Shown here: positions 10,894 to 22,010 of the stretch, piece after piece
How positions within the stretch are numbered: the first letter of the stretch is position 1
How the letters are laid out: each line of letters opens with the position of its first letter
Source: Pezizomycotina sp. ARF18
Lineage: Eukaryota; Ascomycota
Length of the DNA: 29,664 nucleotides
NCBI GenBank assembly: GCA_002224055.1
Contig: AZLU01000078.1
Coordinates: forward strand, 142,901 to 172,564
Reading direction: 5' to 3'
Position numbers and translations under genes: made by a program
The notes under the pieces: generated by a model
Database searches by the model: none
What the model saw: the letters and a program-made list of their open reading frames with translations, nothing else
What the model was told of the DNA's origin: nothing

Positions 10894-13800
10894 TTACATG
10901 CCGCGGTGGCCGTGACTTTCATGATGGTGAGCAGGCTTTTGCTCATCTAACTGTGCAGCAACTTCAACATCTCCGTGCTCCACCTCAGCTGCGAGTGCCT
11001 CTTCAGCAAGCTTCCGCATATCATAGATGGCTTTCGCGGCCTCGTCCTCTGTTAGAGGATTATCTCTTATGAACGTGATATCTGATAAGTTTTGGTCAGT
11101 ACACTGTCTACAGCCGGCCTCGAGCAATAATTCGAGCAACTCTGCTTTTGAAGAACCTTAATGGGCTATAAGACTTACTCTTTATCCTCCAGAAATCTGG
11201 ATCGTTTACATCGCGCTTCTTGGTAGCAGCCTGGCTGTAATCGAAGACAACTTGGCACCTATTATCGAAAATCACGAGTTAGCACAATATCAGTAGTCGA
11301 AATAGTTGTAGTAGTGTATGTATTGAGCTACTTACGGTATGTAATTCGGCCTGGCCCTCCAGGTATACCCGTAACCCCTCGTCGGATGCTGCGGATCCAC
11401 GCAGATGGCGTTCGCCCACGGGTGGTATATACCGCTCGACGGCTCGTTTCTGATACGGTACGCGGATTATTCAGCAAGTTTACCGCGGCTATGATCCACT
11501 GCGCGTCCGTTATTAGGTTTATGCCGCCCTGTCTGAGTTGGTTCGCGCCGGGTTCTGCTGGAGGTTCATGCTGAATAATGGTGCGTCCCAATTGGAGTTT
11601 TGCTCTGAAGAGTACAGATGCAATGTAAATTCTTTGCGATACACGTATTCCTCGTTCCAGGCGCCGGCATCTGTGGCGGGGGATTTGTGCCAGGGCAGGC
11701 GCCAGGATTTCCATTCGTTGTGCTCGACGTCGTTATCGTCCGTCCAGCTTATTTTGGTTTCCATGTTACCGAGGAGCGCTGTGCGAGATATGTTAGCTCT
11801 TTGCACAGGTAGAACAAAACCGAGGATCGTTTCCACGGATTCTACTTACAGTTCGAAGCACCTTGGTAGTCTGTTGATATACCGGTGCGCAGGTCCAGCC
11901 AGCCTATCGACCGTGTTAGTCTCTCCAGCACATTTAATGTTTATAGTTAGAAAATTGTCGGCTCGTTCATGACTTACTCCTACACCACCTCGGCAACACT
12001 GACGGTTTGCGACGTGTTAGTACGTTTCAAATCCAATATGAACGAGATACCCAATAGTTGAGAAAACACTTACGATGCGAACGGGAACTCATCGCAACTT
12101 GACCACGACCGTTCACGCCAGTTGGTACCAGCCGCGCCGTCGGGGAACGTTATGTCGACATTGTCCCTATACCAAGCTACATCCGATCGGCTACAGTGGT
12201 CTCGACCGCCGGGAATGACGCAAGCCGCCAATCTTCTGGCATCAGTTGCAGCATCTGAAGGGCCCTCATAGGTCAATTGCATCGGTCCGCGACCCATGCC
12301 ATGAGCGGTCAAGTAGTTCTTGATGTTATTGCAGATACCGGTAAGAGGCATGTCGCTTACGGGACCAGAGACAACGTCGTCCGGGAAATAGCGGCAGTTA
12401 TACATCAGCGCGGGGATATCCTTCGAGCATGCATCTCTGGAGTCGGTGGTATCAGAATCATCATCGCGGCGCCTGATCTTGCTGACCGGTGGTCGCTCCA
12501 AGGCCCTCTTGACCTTTTCACCTTCATCGGGATCGTGGCCGCCGGCACCAGCGGAGAGACAGGTTCCTGCATCGGTGCACTTCAGCAGGCCTTTTGCGAA
12601 ATTGGCAATGTCGTCTGAACTGAGCCTCTTCTGCAAGCTACGACCGGAAGAGCTAGAACCCATACTGGGGTTATCAAACATCGAAGATAGCTCGTCTCGA
12701 ATCAGGGTAGTATTCCCATACAGCTCTTCCCAGTCTTCTTCAACTTCCGGGCCGGCGCCAAGCTCGGCACGCTTACGTTTACCATTGGGGCCAGAGAAAA
12801 GCGTGATCATCTTGCCTTTACCCGCGTTGTCATTCCACAGCAGGCGCGGCGATATCTTCCAGTCCCACAGCTTAATAAACTTCGCGTACGCGCCATAGCC
12901 GAAGTTGTAGAAGTAGTTCACAGACCACTTGAAGGAACCCCCAACGCCGCCAGTACCCGCGTGCCCGTGACCTTCAATGTGGAAATTTAGAGTATTATTG
13001 ACGTAGCCGACGAGCTGCACGTCCGCGATCGTTCCTCCCAAAATGCGGACTCCCATGTTGACTTCAGGCGTAACCAAGATGTCAAGGTCCGCCTGGGCGT
13101 CAACGCTGGCGTCAAACGAGGGCTCGACGCCTCCCTTCCGGGACATGTCAATCTTACTGACGTCCGGCATCTTCTCATACAGCTTCGCCTCCGAGTCTTG
13201 CGGGTAATACATCTCCGCCGGCGGAAAGAGTACTTTAACGCCGGCTTCGATTTTTCCGGCGAGGGTGACCATGCCTTTAATCTGGCCCCAGACATCTAGC
13301 GAAGGGCCGACCGTGACGATACCCTTGATAGACAATCCCGGATAAGACAATGTATCGATCAACTTCTTCCTCTCCGATTTGTACTGCAGCGTCGCGCTAC
13401 CCTTGATGGTTAACGTCAACGCGGCCTCCGGAGCGAGACCGAAATACGCATACGTTTCCTCTACCTTCGGAGGGACGATGGTGCCCTAAGGTAATACGCG
13501 TACCGCATATTCATCGCGAGATCGAAGTCCGTGGTAATATCCATACCGGCCTGCAGGGTGCTGGTACCCTAGGACAGCCAATACGGGAACTATACAAGAC
13601 TAAGTGGTGATTATAATTCATCGGCAGTTCACCGTGATCTTTGTTTTCGACCATGCTCATTTTTTGGAGCCAGCGCTTGAATGTACCCCACCACCGTGGC
13701 TGAAGATTGCGCTTGGATACATCTCGGCGCTTCTTATCGCCTTCGGAATTGGTCATCTCGTCCCAATAACCGACGAGGTTGGTGTAATCGATTCTCATCC

Positions 13801-16800
13801 GGACTTCTTTGTCGTCGTCGCGCTGGATGGCCTTGAAGTTGAAGTCGAACTTCAGCTTGAACTTTTGACTGTCTTCGGCGCGCTTGTGCTTGTGATGAGA
13901 CGGCAGCTGGTATTCATCTTCCACAGGTTCCATGGAGACGATGCGGGCGTAAGGACCCTCACCAACCTATTTTCCCATTAGTATTCGTTTCCGCAACAGA
14001 ACAAAACAAGAAACCTGATACTGACATTTCCGGGGAGCGTGATAATCGTCTGCTCCGCTCCGTGAACGCCCTTAAAGATATTATCGCATCGAGGATCTCC
14101 GGGCGGATAGGCGCAGTGGACGACCCATTCCTCCTCAACGTGCGCAAAAGTGTTCTCAATGATATTCGTATCATTAACTTCCAAGCTTCGTCTGCGCATC
14201 TTGGTTTTCGGATCGGCGTGACGAAGACGAAGTCTGACTTGAAATCCGATTGGATCGCGTCTTCATCACCGTCCATCATGATGAAACCGTACGGATCGCT
14301 TCCATCTTCAGCGCCCGACGAATCCTTATCTATAAAGATTAAAAAAGTTAGTACTGATTTTAGTTATAGGATGTAGATGCGTACCTTTATCATTGTTGCC
14401 GATGTTAGGAGTATAAGTCCACGAGTCGTCCTCGTAGCTCGGGTCAGGCCACAGGTACTTCGGATCGACCGGCCAGTCGTTTCCAAATGCCGACGGAGGA
14501 TCACAACAGTACTGGTGAATAATATCTCTGCTGGCCTGTCCCTGATTAACACCCTCTTGATCCCACAGGTCCCAGAAATATCCGCACGGCGATCTCTCTC
14601 CGCCGTATTTATTCGGGAGTCTAGCTTGCGCGATAGAAACCTGCTTGTCGGAACAGTAGTTCACTACGCAGGCATCGTCACTGGTGGCTAAGGGTTATTC
14701 CGATCTGAGGAGGCTTCCATTCGCAGTTCTTGTAGGTGTTCTTCGTCGGGCAACAAAGGACCTGTTTGGCGCCTTTCGCGCAGCTGGCTGTATTGCAGAG
14801 GATTAGTCGTTAGCATCGGGCCGCGCTCTGCTTATAGATTTGGATATCGCTTACCTCCAGATTCATCATCGCCACGGAACGTAAAAGCAGTTTGGCCGCT
14901 AGGACAATCCAGCTCCGTTCCATCCGAACATTTTTGCCATTTGCATTTTTTCAATACCGGACTTGCATCGCAGCAAAGCTAAAGGAGTGATCATGAAATG
15001 TCAGTCTCTGTATATGAATCCAATAGGGGAAAAGGGTAAACATACCGATCTCCTCCGCTTAACCCCGAATAAATCGGGCACTTCTGATTCCCTTCTCTTG
15101 CGGTATAGTAATCCGTATTTAATTCGAATTTATCCGATCCGCACGTAATCTCGCCTAAGCCTCCGCGGCAGATACCGTCGCCGTCCACGGGACCGCCTTC
15201 CCACTTGCAGTTCTTCGGCGCGGTCTCTTTCTTGCAACAGATCTTATGCCACCAGCCGGACTTGCAACTGACCATTTGGGACTGGAGCGTTCCTTGGTTG
15301 AAGAGAGTGCTCCCTTTTGAACGGGTTCATGAGCATCTTCGATAGGATAAATCCCGGAAGGCATGTAGCCACTTGTCGTCTGTTTTCTATTATCATTGCA
15401 GTGAGGAGTGACATAGCAGTCACGTCCCGTATGGCGCGAAATCAGTCGATAGACCCTCTTTTTCGGAATCAGTGAGCTCTATTTTCAAAACAACGTTAGC
15501 TCCACCACTACGAATAACAATAATTAGGCGATAAGGTCGAGCGAGATTCGGTACTTACTTCCCCCTTCATCATCGCATCCTTGACATAATCTTCCCAAGC
15601 AGCGCGATGAGGGCCTGGTGATCCTGGGTATCCTGATCGATAGCCCAGATCATCATACCGCCCAAACACCTCTTCTCCATGAACTTCTTCTTCGCCGCGA
15701 AACTTTTTTCATCATCGTACGAGATCCACTGATTTACGTCGTAGACCATGTACGTTACCCCTTCTTCGTCACCAGTATAATGCTCTTCACGCTATTGAGG
15801 CGATGCTTCTTGGCTTGGATCTCGGCGTAGGACAAGATACCGGCTTCTCCAGTGCATTCACCCTTTTGGCCGGGATCCTTGAAGGTGCAGCCGGGTTTGG
15901 TGCAAGATGTATCTGTCACGGTGAATGAACGGCCGTAGAAACCGAGACCCATGACGACTTTATCCGGCCCCACGCCGTTTCGCCAGAGCAGGTCGAGACC
16001 GTTGTCAAATCTCGTAAGGTTGGTGTGGCCCTTGAGGTAGCTACATATTTACCAACATTAGCATCATTTACATTTCTCATAAGTAAAATGAGTGGATCTA
16101 TGACTTACGCTCCGGTCCATTTGTTACCCTTATCCCAAAGACCGTGGATATCGTAACTCATAAGGTTGAACCAGTCGACATGCGGTTCCAGGTTCTTCAG
16201 GTCGAAGTGTTTTAAGTACCAGTATGAGCAGGGCAGGGTCACTGTAATCTCCCAGGACGGGTCTACGTCGTCGAATGCGGCGCGCATTTCCTTCAGCAGC
16301 TTGGGGAAGTTGTCAAAGTCTACATCCTTACCGCCACGGTCGTCGCTGTTTTACATTTCAATCAGCAAAGATCTTCAGAATATCAAATGTTCCGGGACAT
16401 GAATGAACTTACGCGGCGGGGTATTCCCAGTCTACAATAATTTGTGTTAGCCGTACTGAAGTCATAGCGATATCACAACGCGCCAGACCTATAACAACTT
16501 ACCGAGGTCAATACCGTCGAAACCATACTTCTGCAAGAAGCTTACAACACTGTCGATGAACGTAGAACGGCTCCCGGTCGTCCTAGCCATGTTGCTCCAC
16601 CGGGTTCTTGTCGGCCCGGGATCGCTAAATGCCCAGCCGCCGACGGCAATAGAAACTCTTAGGTCTAGGTAATGTGTTTTCAATCTTGTAACACGCCTAT
16701 ACAAATCGCCTTCGGTATCGGTAATTTTCCATCGCTCCCGATGAGTGCGAAAGCGTAGTTGACATGTGTCAAAGCACTTGCGGGGATCAATTCGGGCGGA

Positions 16801-17441
16801 TAAACGTCACATGTCCGTTTTGTGACAGCCCAGACTCGTAGTAGGCGATTCGTCGGTCCATGTAGGAGACTTTAGCCGTTTCGGAGTTTTAGTGCAGTCA
16901 TGCGTACTATAAGCGCCTGCGGTTAGCGAGTTTGTAGTATTGGGACAAGGATGGATAAAGCCTACATTATGGGCATGCAGCCGCTCTGGGCACCAGTGCC
17001 GCAAAACTCGGAAGTCGTACCGCAGAAGCCGTACTTGCTGCAGCCTGTCGCATTTTAACATTGTGGTTAGTCAGAAGGCTCTCTTGTAAGCTCAGAGGAT
17101 AGGTTGAGAGTATTAGAGCAATACTTACAAACTCCAAGAGGGCATTCTTTGTTAGAAGGATCTGCGTATTTCCCGCACTCCGCTTTCGCATCGCAGTTAT
17201 TTATGCAGTTTCCTTTACCACAGTGTTGATCGTCGAAACCGCAACTATAGTCTGTAGTTAGCTTCGGCTGTTCGGGGAGTACGTATGATAAATGTAGAGA
17301 TACTCACGTTCCGAACTTGGAACAACAACCTATGAGACAACCCACGTTCTCGTCGCATGCCGCGCCTTGTTGGGCATTCGCCACGCCAGCGAGTAGAGTC
17401 GCCGTGCCGAAGACGGCGGCAGCAATGTCCTGCAGCAGCAT
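10894..17441 (-). CDS. Large secreted GH18 chitinase, subgroup C / killer-toxin-like, with C-terminal nuclease-like domain (16 exons, frame-broken)
   Basis: Minus-strand exons inferred from splice signals: 17441-17308, 17244-17129, 17044-16503, 16431-16413, 16345-16110, 16040-15559, 15478-15046, 14978-14855, 14787-14385, 14329-14026, 13967-12074, 11998-11978, 11903-11850, 11778-11336, 11258-11179, 11081-10894; together about 1,820 codons. Order: signal peptide (MLLQDIAAAVFGTATLLAGV); two hevein-like Cys modules (CCSKFGTCG, CCSKYGFCG); GH18 with VSIAVGGWAF, the catalytic DGIDLDWEY (DxxDxDxE, split by an intron), LMSYDIHGLWD, GLGFYGRSF and GGMMIWAIDQD; Cys-rich CCxxxxxxxxCxWxG modules; a long tail unbroken over 13419-12070; a NucA/NucB-like motif; and a His-rich end. 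It should cleave chitin outside the cell. Unlike many subgroup C chitinases, no LysM is seen at the N-terminus. Frame breaks occur near 16965, 16850, 16725, 15780, 15575, 15430, 15300, 14710, 14200, 13565, 13490, 11990 and 11530, so it is a pseudogene or error-laden. Confidence 0.85.
11850..12420 (-). other. Candidate NucA/NucB-type nuclease domain at the chitinase C-terminus
   Basis: The last third of the chitinase gene has CSKDIPALMYNCRYFPDDV, MQLTYEGPSD, an RRLAAC segment and SSCDEFPFAS. The CDExPFAS signature, preceded by a Cys-containing NRRxAxC-like segment and followed by a Gly-rich short exon, is the layout I associate with the deoxyribonuclease NucA/NucB family (Pfam PF14040), which occurs in secreted bacterial DNases and in fungal secreted proteins. 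Assignment rests on motif recognition only. The 21-nt exon just after the motif and its neighbour do not splice in one frame as given. An Ecp2-type (Hce2) tail, known on other subgroup C chitinases, is the main alternative for part of this region. Confidence 0.5.
15560..16800 (-). other. GH18 catalytic domain of the chitinase
   Basis: Domain within the large gene. Visible in order: PPELIPASALTHVNYAFALI (start of the TIM barrel), SIAVGGWAF (SxGGW substrate motif), FDGIDL joined across an intron to DWEYPAA (catalytic Glu), NFPKLLKEMRAAFDD, HVDWFNLMSYDIHGLWD, MGLGFYGRSFTV, VYDVNQWISYDDE and GGMMIWAIDQD. All residues usually needed for substrate-assisted chitin hydrolysis are present, despite frame changes near 16725, 15780 and 15575. 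Confidence 0.85.
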
Positions 17442-17528
17442 AGCTGAGCTAGACTCGCTTGTGTTTCTCTACTCAGGCGATGTTTGTAAATTGATATTCT
17501 AATGTTATGAACAAGCTTTATGAGCGGT

Positions 17529-17546
17529 ATTGACTATTCAGTCAAT
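17529..17546. promoter_or_regulatory. Perfect 7-bp inverted repeat ahead of the chitinase gene
   Basis: ATTGACT, four bases, then AGTCAAT: a perfect dyad about 90 bases upstream of the chitinase ATG (17441, minus). It contains TGACT/AGTCA half-sites like those bound by bZIP factors, though the spacing is wider than in a classical Gcn4/AP-1 site. It could be an operator-like dyad or chance. Confidence 0.3.
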
Positions 17547-19089
17547 CACCATTGAAAAGGAACGACTTAAGAAAAAAATAGAAGGAGAATCTATGGTCCT
17601 CGACGCTTTGCAAAAGGAGTGATGCAAAGTAATGAGGAAACAAGATGGCGGTTTTGGAAAAAAAACGCGAAGGGAGAACAGGATGAAAGCTGAACCCCGT
17701 GTTATCAATGTTCTTGATCCTGAACAATATACAAGACTCCCTAACGTCACCACTGATTTGTGATCCGAGTAAGAAACCCTTCAAGCAAGGATATAATTGA
17801 CTGTCATGAGCTTGACTCGCGCGAGCGAGCGAGATAAGAAAAATTTCCACTCTAGCGGGCAGGAACCCGTTCGACGAGCTCGGCCCCTCTTCCATGTCTT
17901 CATCCTAAACACTGAACTAGATTAACCTAGGGATCCTCATTATGACTTTTCTCTCGCGCCTTCCTCGTATATGCGAGCGCCGGAGATTGCGGTTATATTG
18001 TTTCTGCCTGAAGGATTGTAAAAATCCCAGGATGAGAAGTCTCGAAAGCTTACTCCATTTCTTTTCAACCGCTTAGCGTAGGTGGTGGTACCTGAGCTGA
18101 TGGTACTACAGGCACATGGTCCTTTCGCCTCGGAGAATGGATACATTCTCTTGAGGATATACAGTTAAGACCGTTGACAACGATGATCCGGCGGGTGGCG
18201 TTTCGCCAAGGGTTTGTTGAACTATTCGCCCACTTCAGCAGCCAGGCTATTTGAATCCGAGAATTTCTATCCCATGATAGGTCATTTCATCCGATGTCTT
18301 AATCCTCAGGGTTTCGCTCCACTTTTAAAAGGCTAGCTTCTCTTCTCGAACGTTTATCGGTCGAGAGATAACTTGGCAGTTATAATCATAATTCCGCCTT
18401 TTTCCCTACAATCTGATCGATTCGATTCGATGACTCCAAGTCTTGTTGACTTTGTTTAGCCGCAAGGGAAAGAGGCCACAGCCTACAGGTCTCAAACATT
18501 GGCCAAATCGGGAAGACGCCGCGGAAATTATAAAGGCGTTTTCTGGGCATCCAGCGAACGAGCATTCTCCAAGGTTCAGGGTCTCGGGATGGTGGGCTTT
18601 CTTTTGCAAGGATAGGATATGACCTCCTCTCCTCCGTATTCTTCACGAGCGAAAAATGGCAAGGGGACCTTGCTTATCATGTATACTGACTTTATCGGAT
18701 TTGTGATATGATAAGCTTTTGGTGAACACAGGGTGGAAGAACGAATAGGAATACGGCGGATGTTGGAATATCCGACGTAAGGTGCATCAGGTACGGAGAC
18801 AAGACATGGAACAACCGTTAGAATTGAATAATGAACTTTTGCAGGGTATTCAATCGCCTGTCGTTGGGTATAGGGTCTCTATGTCGTTCGAATACATCAG
18901 ACGAACAAGCCCGTTTCTAATTTGGACCTATCTTTGATAGAAGGGAGGCTTTGTGAAGTTTCTATCGGCATCACCACAAAGGCTTTCGAAGGGAAACTTT
19001 TTGAAGCTGTCTACACTCCTTATACCATACCACACACTCATTAGCGACCGAGAAATACCAAAGTCATTCCTTAGGCGCTTCAGTTTGAA
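17547..19089. other. Divergent intergenic between chitinase and LysM gene
   Basis: Together with 17442-17546 this is about 1.65 kb separating the minus-strand chitinase start and the plus-strand LysM gene start. No gene is recognised; several short open frames on the minus strand (for example 17940-18146 and 18386-18646) have no motif. A head-to-head arrangement could allow shared control of the two chitin-related genes, but the gap is long for a compact bidirectional promoter. Confidence 0.4.
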
Positions 19090-20876
19090 ATGCGCAGCAT
19101 CTACTTCGTTGCAGCAACGCTGCTCGCTGGCCCCGCAGCGGCGGTCGTGAAGCTCATTCCCAACCCCGCTGCGCTCGGCACCAACGTCCCAGCCGGATGC
19201 GCGCGCTCCTCTCGACCCAGATCACTGCCTGCTCGGACTTCCTCGACACTGGTAACCTGCTCGACCCGAGCACCAGCAGGACTTCGACGATATTGCTCTA
19301 AGCCTTGCCAGGACGCGCTCACAAAGCTTCAAACGGATGCCAAAACTCGCTGCGGCGACAAATCGTTTCAACTAGTCCTATCCAGCGGCTTCAACTTCAC
19401 GTGAAACCGCTGAACCTCGCCGGTAAACCATTGTACAAGCGCAATTTGTTATGTCTTTAAGGATGCGAAAACGTCAAAGTACTGCGGCCTCGTGCTTAAC
19501 GCCATGACGAAACCCGATCAGTGCGCAGACTGTAATTTACAGATTACGGCGGCGCACCTCAACAATATGTACGACTACAGCTCCGAGGATCCGGATACCT
19601 CAGTCCGTGAAAGCATCTTAATGTTGCGCCGACCGCGTATCCGTGACTTACACACCGGGTGGTACCGCTACTACTCCCGCTCCTCCGGCTACGACGTGCG
19701 GATCGAAATACGTCACAGTAAACGGCGACACTATAGCGTCCCTCTCAAGTCTCGTAGGGTTGCCAGCGATTCTATAATATCCCATAACAACCTCAAATCA
19801 GCGCCGACAAGCTCGACGCCGTATAAACCTCTGCTTTGACGGTATCCCCACGTGCGTCGTCCAGCAGGTCGCGCAGAACGACACATGCGCGAAGCTAGTA
19901 TCTTCCATCGGCGGCGGCGTAACCGACGTAATGCTGCGCTCGTGGAATCCCACAATCCATAAACAGTGCGATAATCTCGATAGTATGGTTGGTAAATATA
20001 TCTGTATATCCCCGCCGGGCTCCGATACGAAATATCTATTTCGACGATGCCTGACGCGCAGGTTACGCCAACATCACGTCCGCGAACGCGGGGTGGTATG
20101 GGAAACACTCGGCCCGGGTGCGACGGTGACCAACCCACCAAATATCACGACGTCTTGGTTATTCAACACCGAATTCCCACCAATTCCAACATCGACGCAG
20201 ATAGTCGATAAGAACGCGCAGCTAGACCTGATTAAGCGGCTCGCGAACTGTCCGTTCTTCAAGGTGGACCGACCCAGGACCCCGATGGTATTGCGACACC
20301 CCGGATTATCCGGGTGGATACAACGGTACCTGCTACACCTCCTGGCAGCCGTACTGCGATCCACGGCCCTCACAGGTCCGATCCCTCCGTCGCCGACTAA
20401 TATTCCGAAGAGCTGCTACCCAACTACAACTGTCAAGCCAACCACAACCGAAAAGGCGGGCCCTCCGGGACCAACTCCACCATCCGCACTGAAGAACTGC
20501 GACGACTGGCGTCTCGTGCATGACGGCGACAGTGCGAAGATATCGCTAAAAGCGGAAACATTACCATGTCGAGTTCCTGAGCATGAATCCGACTTTAAAT
20601 TCGCAGTGTACTAACCTGGGCGCTGGTGTGGCGTATTGTGTGCACTTGCTGAGGGATACGCCGCGAGTCCTGTAACTCAGGCTCCACCGAGCGGCGCGCC
20701 GACGAGCGATGGTACGAATAAGGCTTGCAAGAGGTGGTATGTTGAAAGGCAGGGGATACGTGCCAGGCTATCGCGGATAGTTTAAGATCCGCTCCAGAGA
20801 TTGCGGCAGCTGAATAGGTCACTGAATGCGGCGTGCGATAATTTGTGGTGGGGATGCTTATTGTGTGAATGCTTGA
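19090..20876 (+). CDS. Secreted four-LysM chitin-binding protein (frame-broken)
   Basis: The ATG at 19090 starts a signal peptide (MRSIYFVAATLLAGPAAA). An N-terminal Cys-containing region follows (AGCARALLSTQITACSDFL, CQDALTKLQTDAKTRCGD, KPDQCADCNLQITAAHLNNM), typical of the region before the first LysM in multi-LysM fungal proteins. LysM units: A at ~19715-19850 (CGSKYVTVNGDTIASLS); B at ~19855-20020 (QVAQNDTCAKLVSS, SWNPTIHKQCDNL, KYICISPPG); C at ~20490-20645 (NCDDWRLVHDGDS, SMNPTLNSQCTNLG, AYCVH); D at ~20725-20870 (ACKRWYV, AGDTCQAIAD, NAACDNLWWGDAYCVNA), with a TGA at 20874-20876. A Cys-rich insert (CDTPDYPGGYNGTCYTSWQP) lies between B and C. LysM domains bind chitin or chito-oligomers; secreted examples protect hyphae or mask chitin from hosts. 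About ten frame changes are scattered through the gene. It is transcribed away from the chitinase. Confidence 0.8.
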
Positions 20877-21169
20877 TAGACTGTCAAGATGTACGACTCG
20901 TATACAGCGATACTGAAAGAACGTTTAACCGGTTTGGTCTATTGACAAACGTGTACATTAGATTTACATTCCTCAAGGCTTAGATAGCTCTTAGATTTTC
21001 ATATTATCTTTTTTCACCTGCGTTGGAGGAAATTGTTGCGATTTTGATCTCGATAAATTCAGCGAAAATGATATTGATACAATTCTGCGATACCTGAAAA
21101 ACATATATACGTAGTGAATACAGGTTCATCATTATCGGTCTGCTAGAGACCATTATTTCCATGAATATT

Positions 21170-22010
21170 CTCGAAGGCATCACGACGTTACCAATACCTC
21201 CTCCTCCCTGTGCCATCCCACTCGTCCCACCCATCCTCCCCGCTGCCCTCCGATAAACCCTTCATTATCCCTCATGATCTCATGCATGCCACTACACACT
21301 GCTCCCTCCTAATGAACACCTGGCTGCCCAAATCCGCCGCCCGAAATCTAACTTCATGCACCCTCCTTCCTCTCCTATCAAAGCTAACGACAAGCACCCA
21401 TCCCTTCCTCTTGCGCAATTTATCGGTATACAACCACGAAAACCGTTCAACAGTGTAAAATACGCCGGACTGTTTTCATCATCGTCCAACGGATCCAAGA
21501 TGGCTATGTTCCTTCAGCGTAGCTATACGATTCGAGTACGTGCGAACACGAGTATGAAGTCTTCAGGCGTGATGTCTTTATATAGGTTTTCGTCGTCGAA
21601 TAGTTGACAGGTCATGACCCGTCGCCGAGGTCGCGGTGGTGCTCGCTCACTAGCGCGCGTAGTCTATCGAACGAACTGTCGGGGCGGTAGTACGTCCTTA
21701 TAGCGACTGGGTTCTTTGATATACGCCGCTCTTGGACCGTTTGTAATAGTCCTGGATGGACCGGGGATGCGCGGTCAGCGTGGGGCGGTGGTACGCCTGC
21801 GCCGGCGTTCGTGCGCTTGCAGATGACGTCATAGTAGGTACCCGGCCGGCGTCGGATAGTGAGAGAAACTGCTGCGCGGGGAGCGGGCTTGCTCTTGTGG
21901 TGGTTTGGGAGACGCGTCCCACTTGTCTACGAGGAAGTAGTCCCAGGCACAGGAGGGAAAGCCGGTGATATTTGCCGGATGATATGAAATTATTGATTGG
22001 ATGTGAATAG
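21170..22010 (-). pseudogene. Unidentified coding-like remnant
   Basis: Minus-strand frames here give protein-like pieces in several frames: CAWDYFLVDKWDASPKPPQE near 21920, YYRPDSSFDRLRALVSEHHR near 21680, LFDDENLYKDITPEDFILVF near 21590, and SWLYTDKLRKRKGWVLVVSF then DRRGRRVHEVRFRAADLG near 21400. Acidic/basic alternation, few repeats and a higher GC content than the flanks suggest one ancestral gene of about 250-280 codons read towards lower coordinates, broken by indels. I do not recognise the family. A chance collection of open frames is possible. Confidence 0.3.

Noticed and set aside
11314-11972. Plus-strand open frames opposite the chitinase tail
   Set aside because: They are antisense shadows; the minus strand here has matching splice sites and family motifs (WTDDN, WRLPWHK, NEEYVYRKEF).
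12277-12898. Plus-strand open frames of 113 and 150 codons
   Set aside because: They lie antisense to the uninterrupted 449-codon chitinase exon and have no motif of their own.
13604-14691. Plus-strand open frames of 104-125 codons
   Set aside because: Antisense shadows of chitinase exons 9-11; hydrophobic runs arise from the complement of acidic/basic codons.
17940-18646. Minus-strand open frames in the chitinase-LysM intergenic region
   Set aside because: Short, no motifs, no splice structure, and no domain resemblance.
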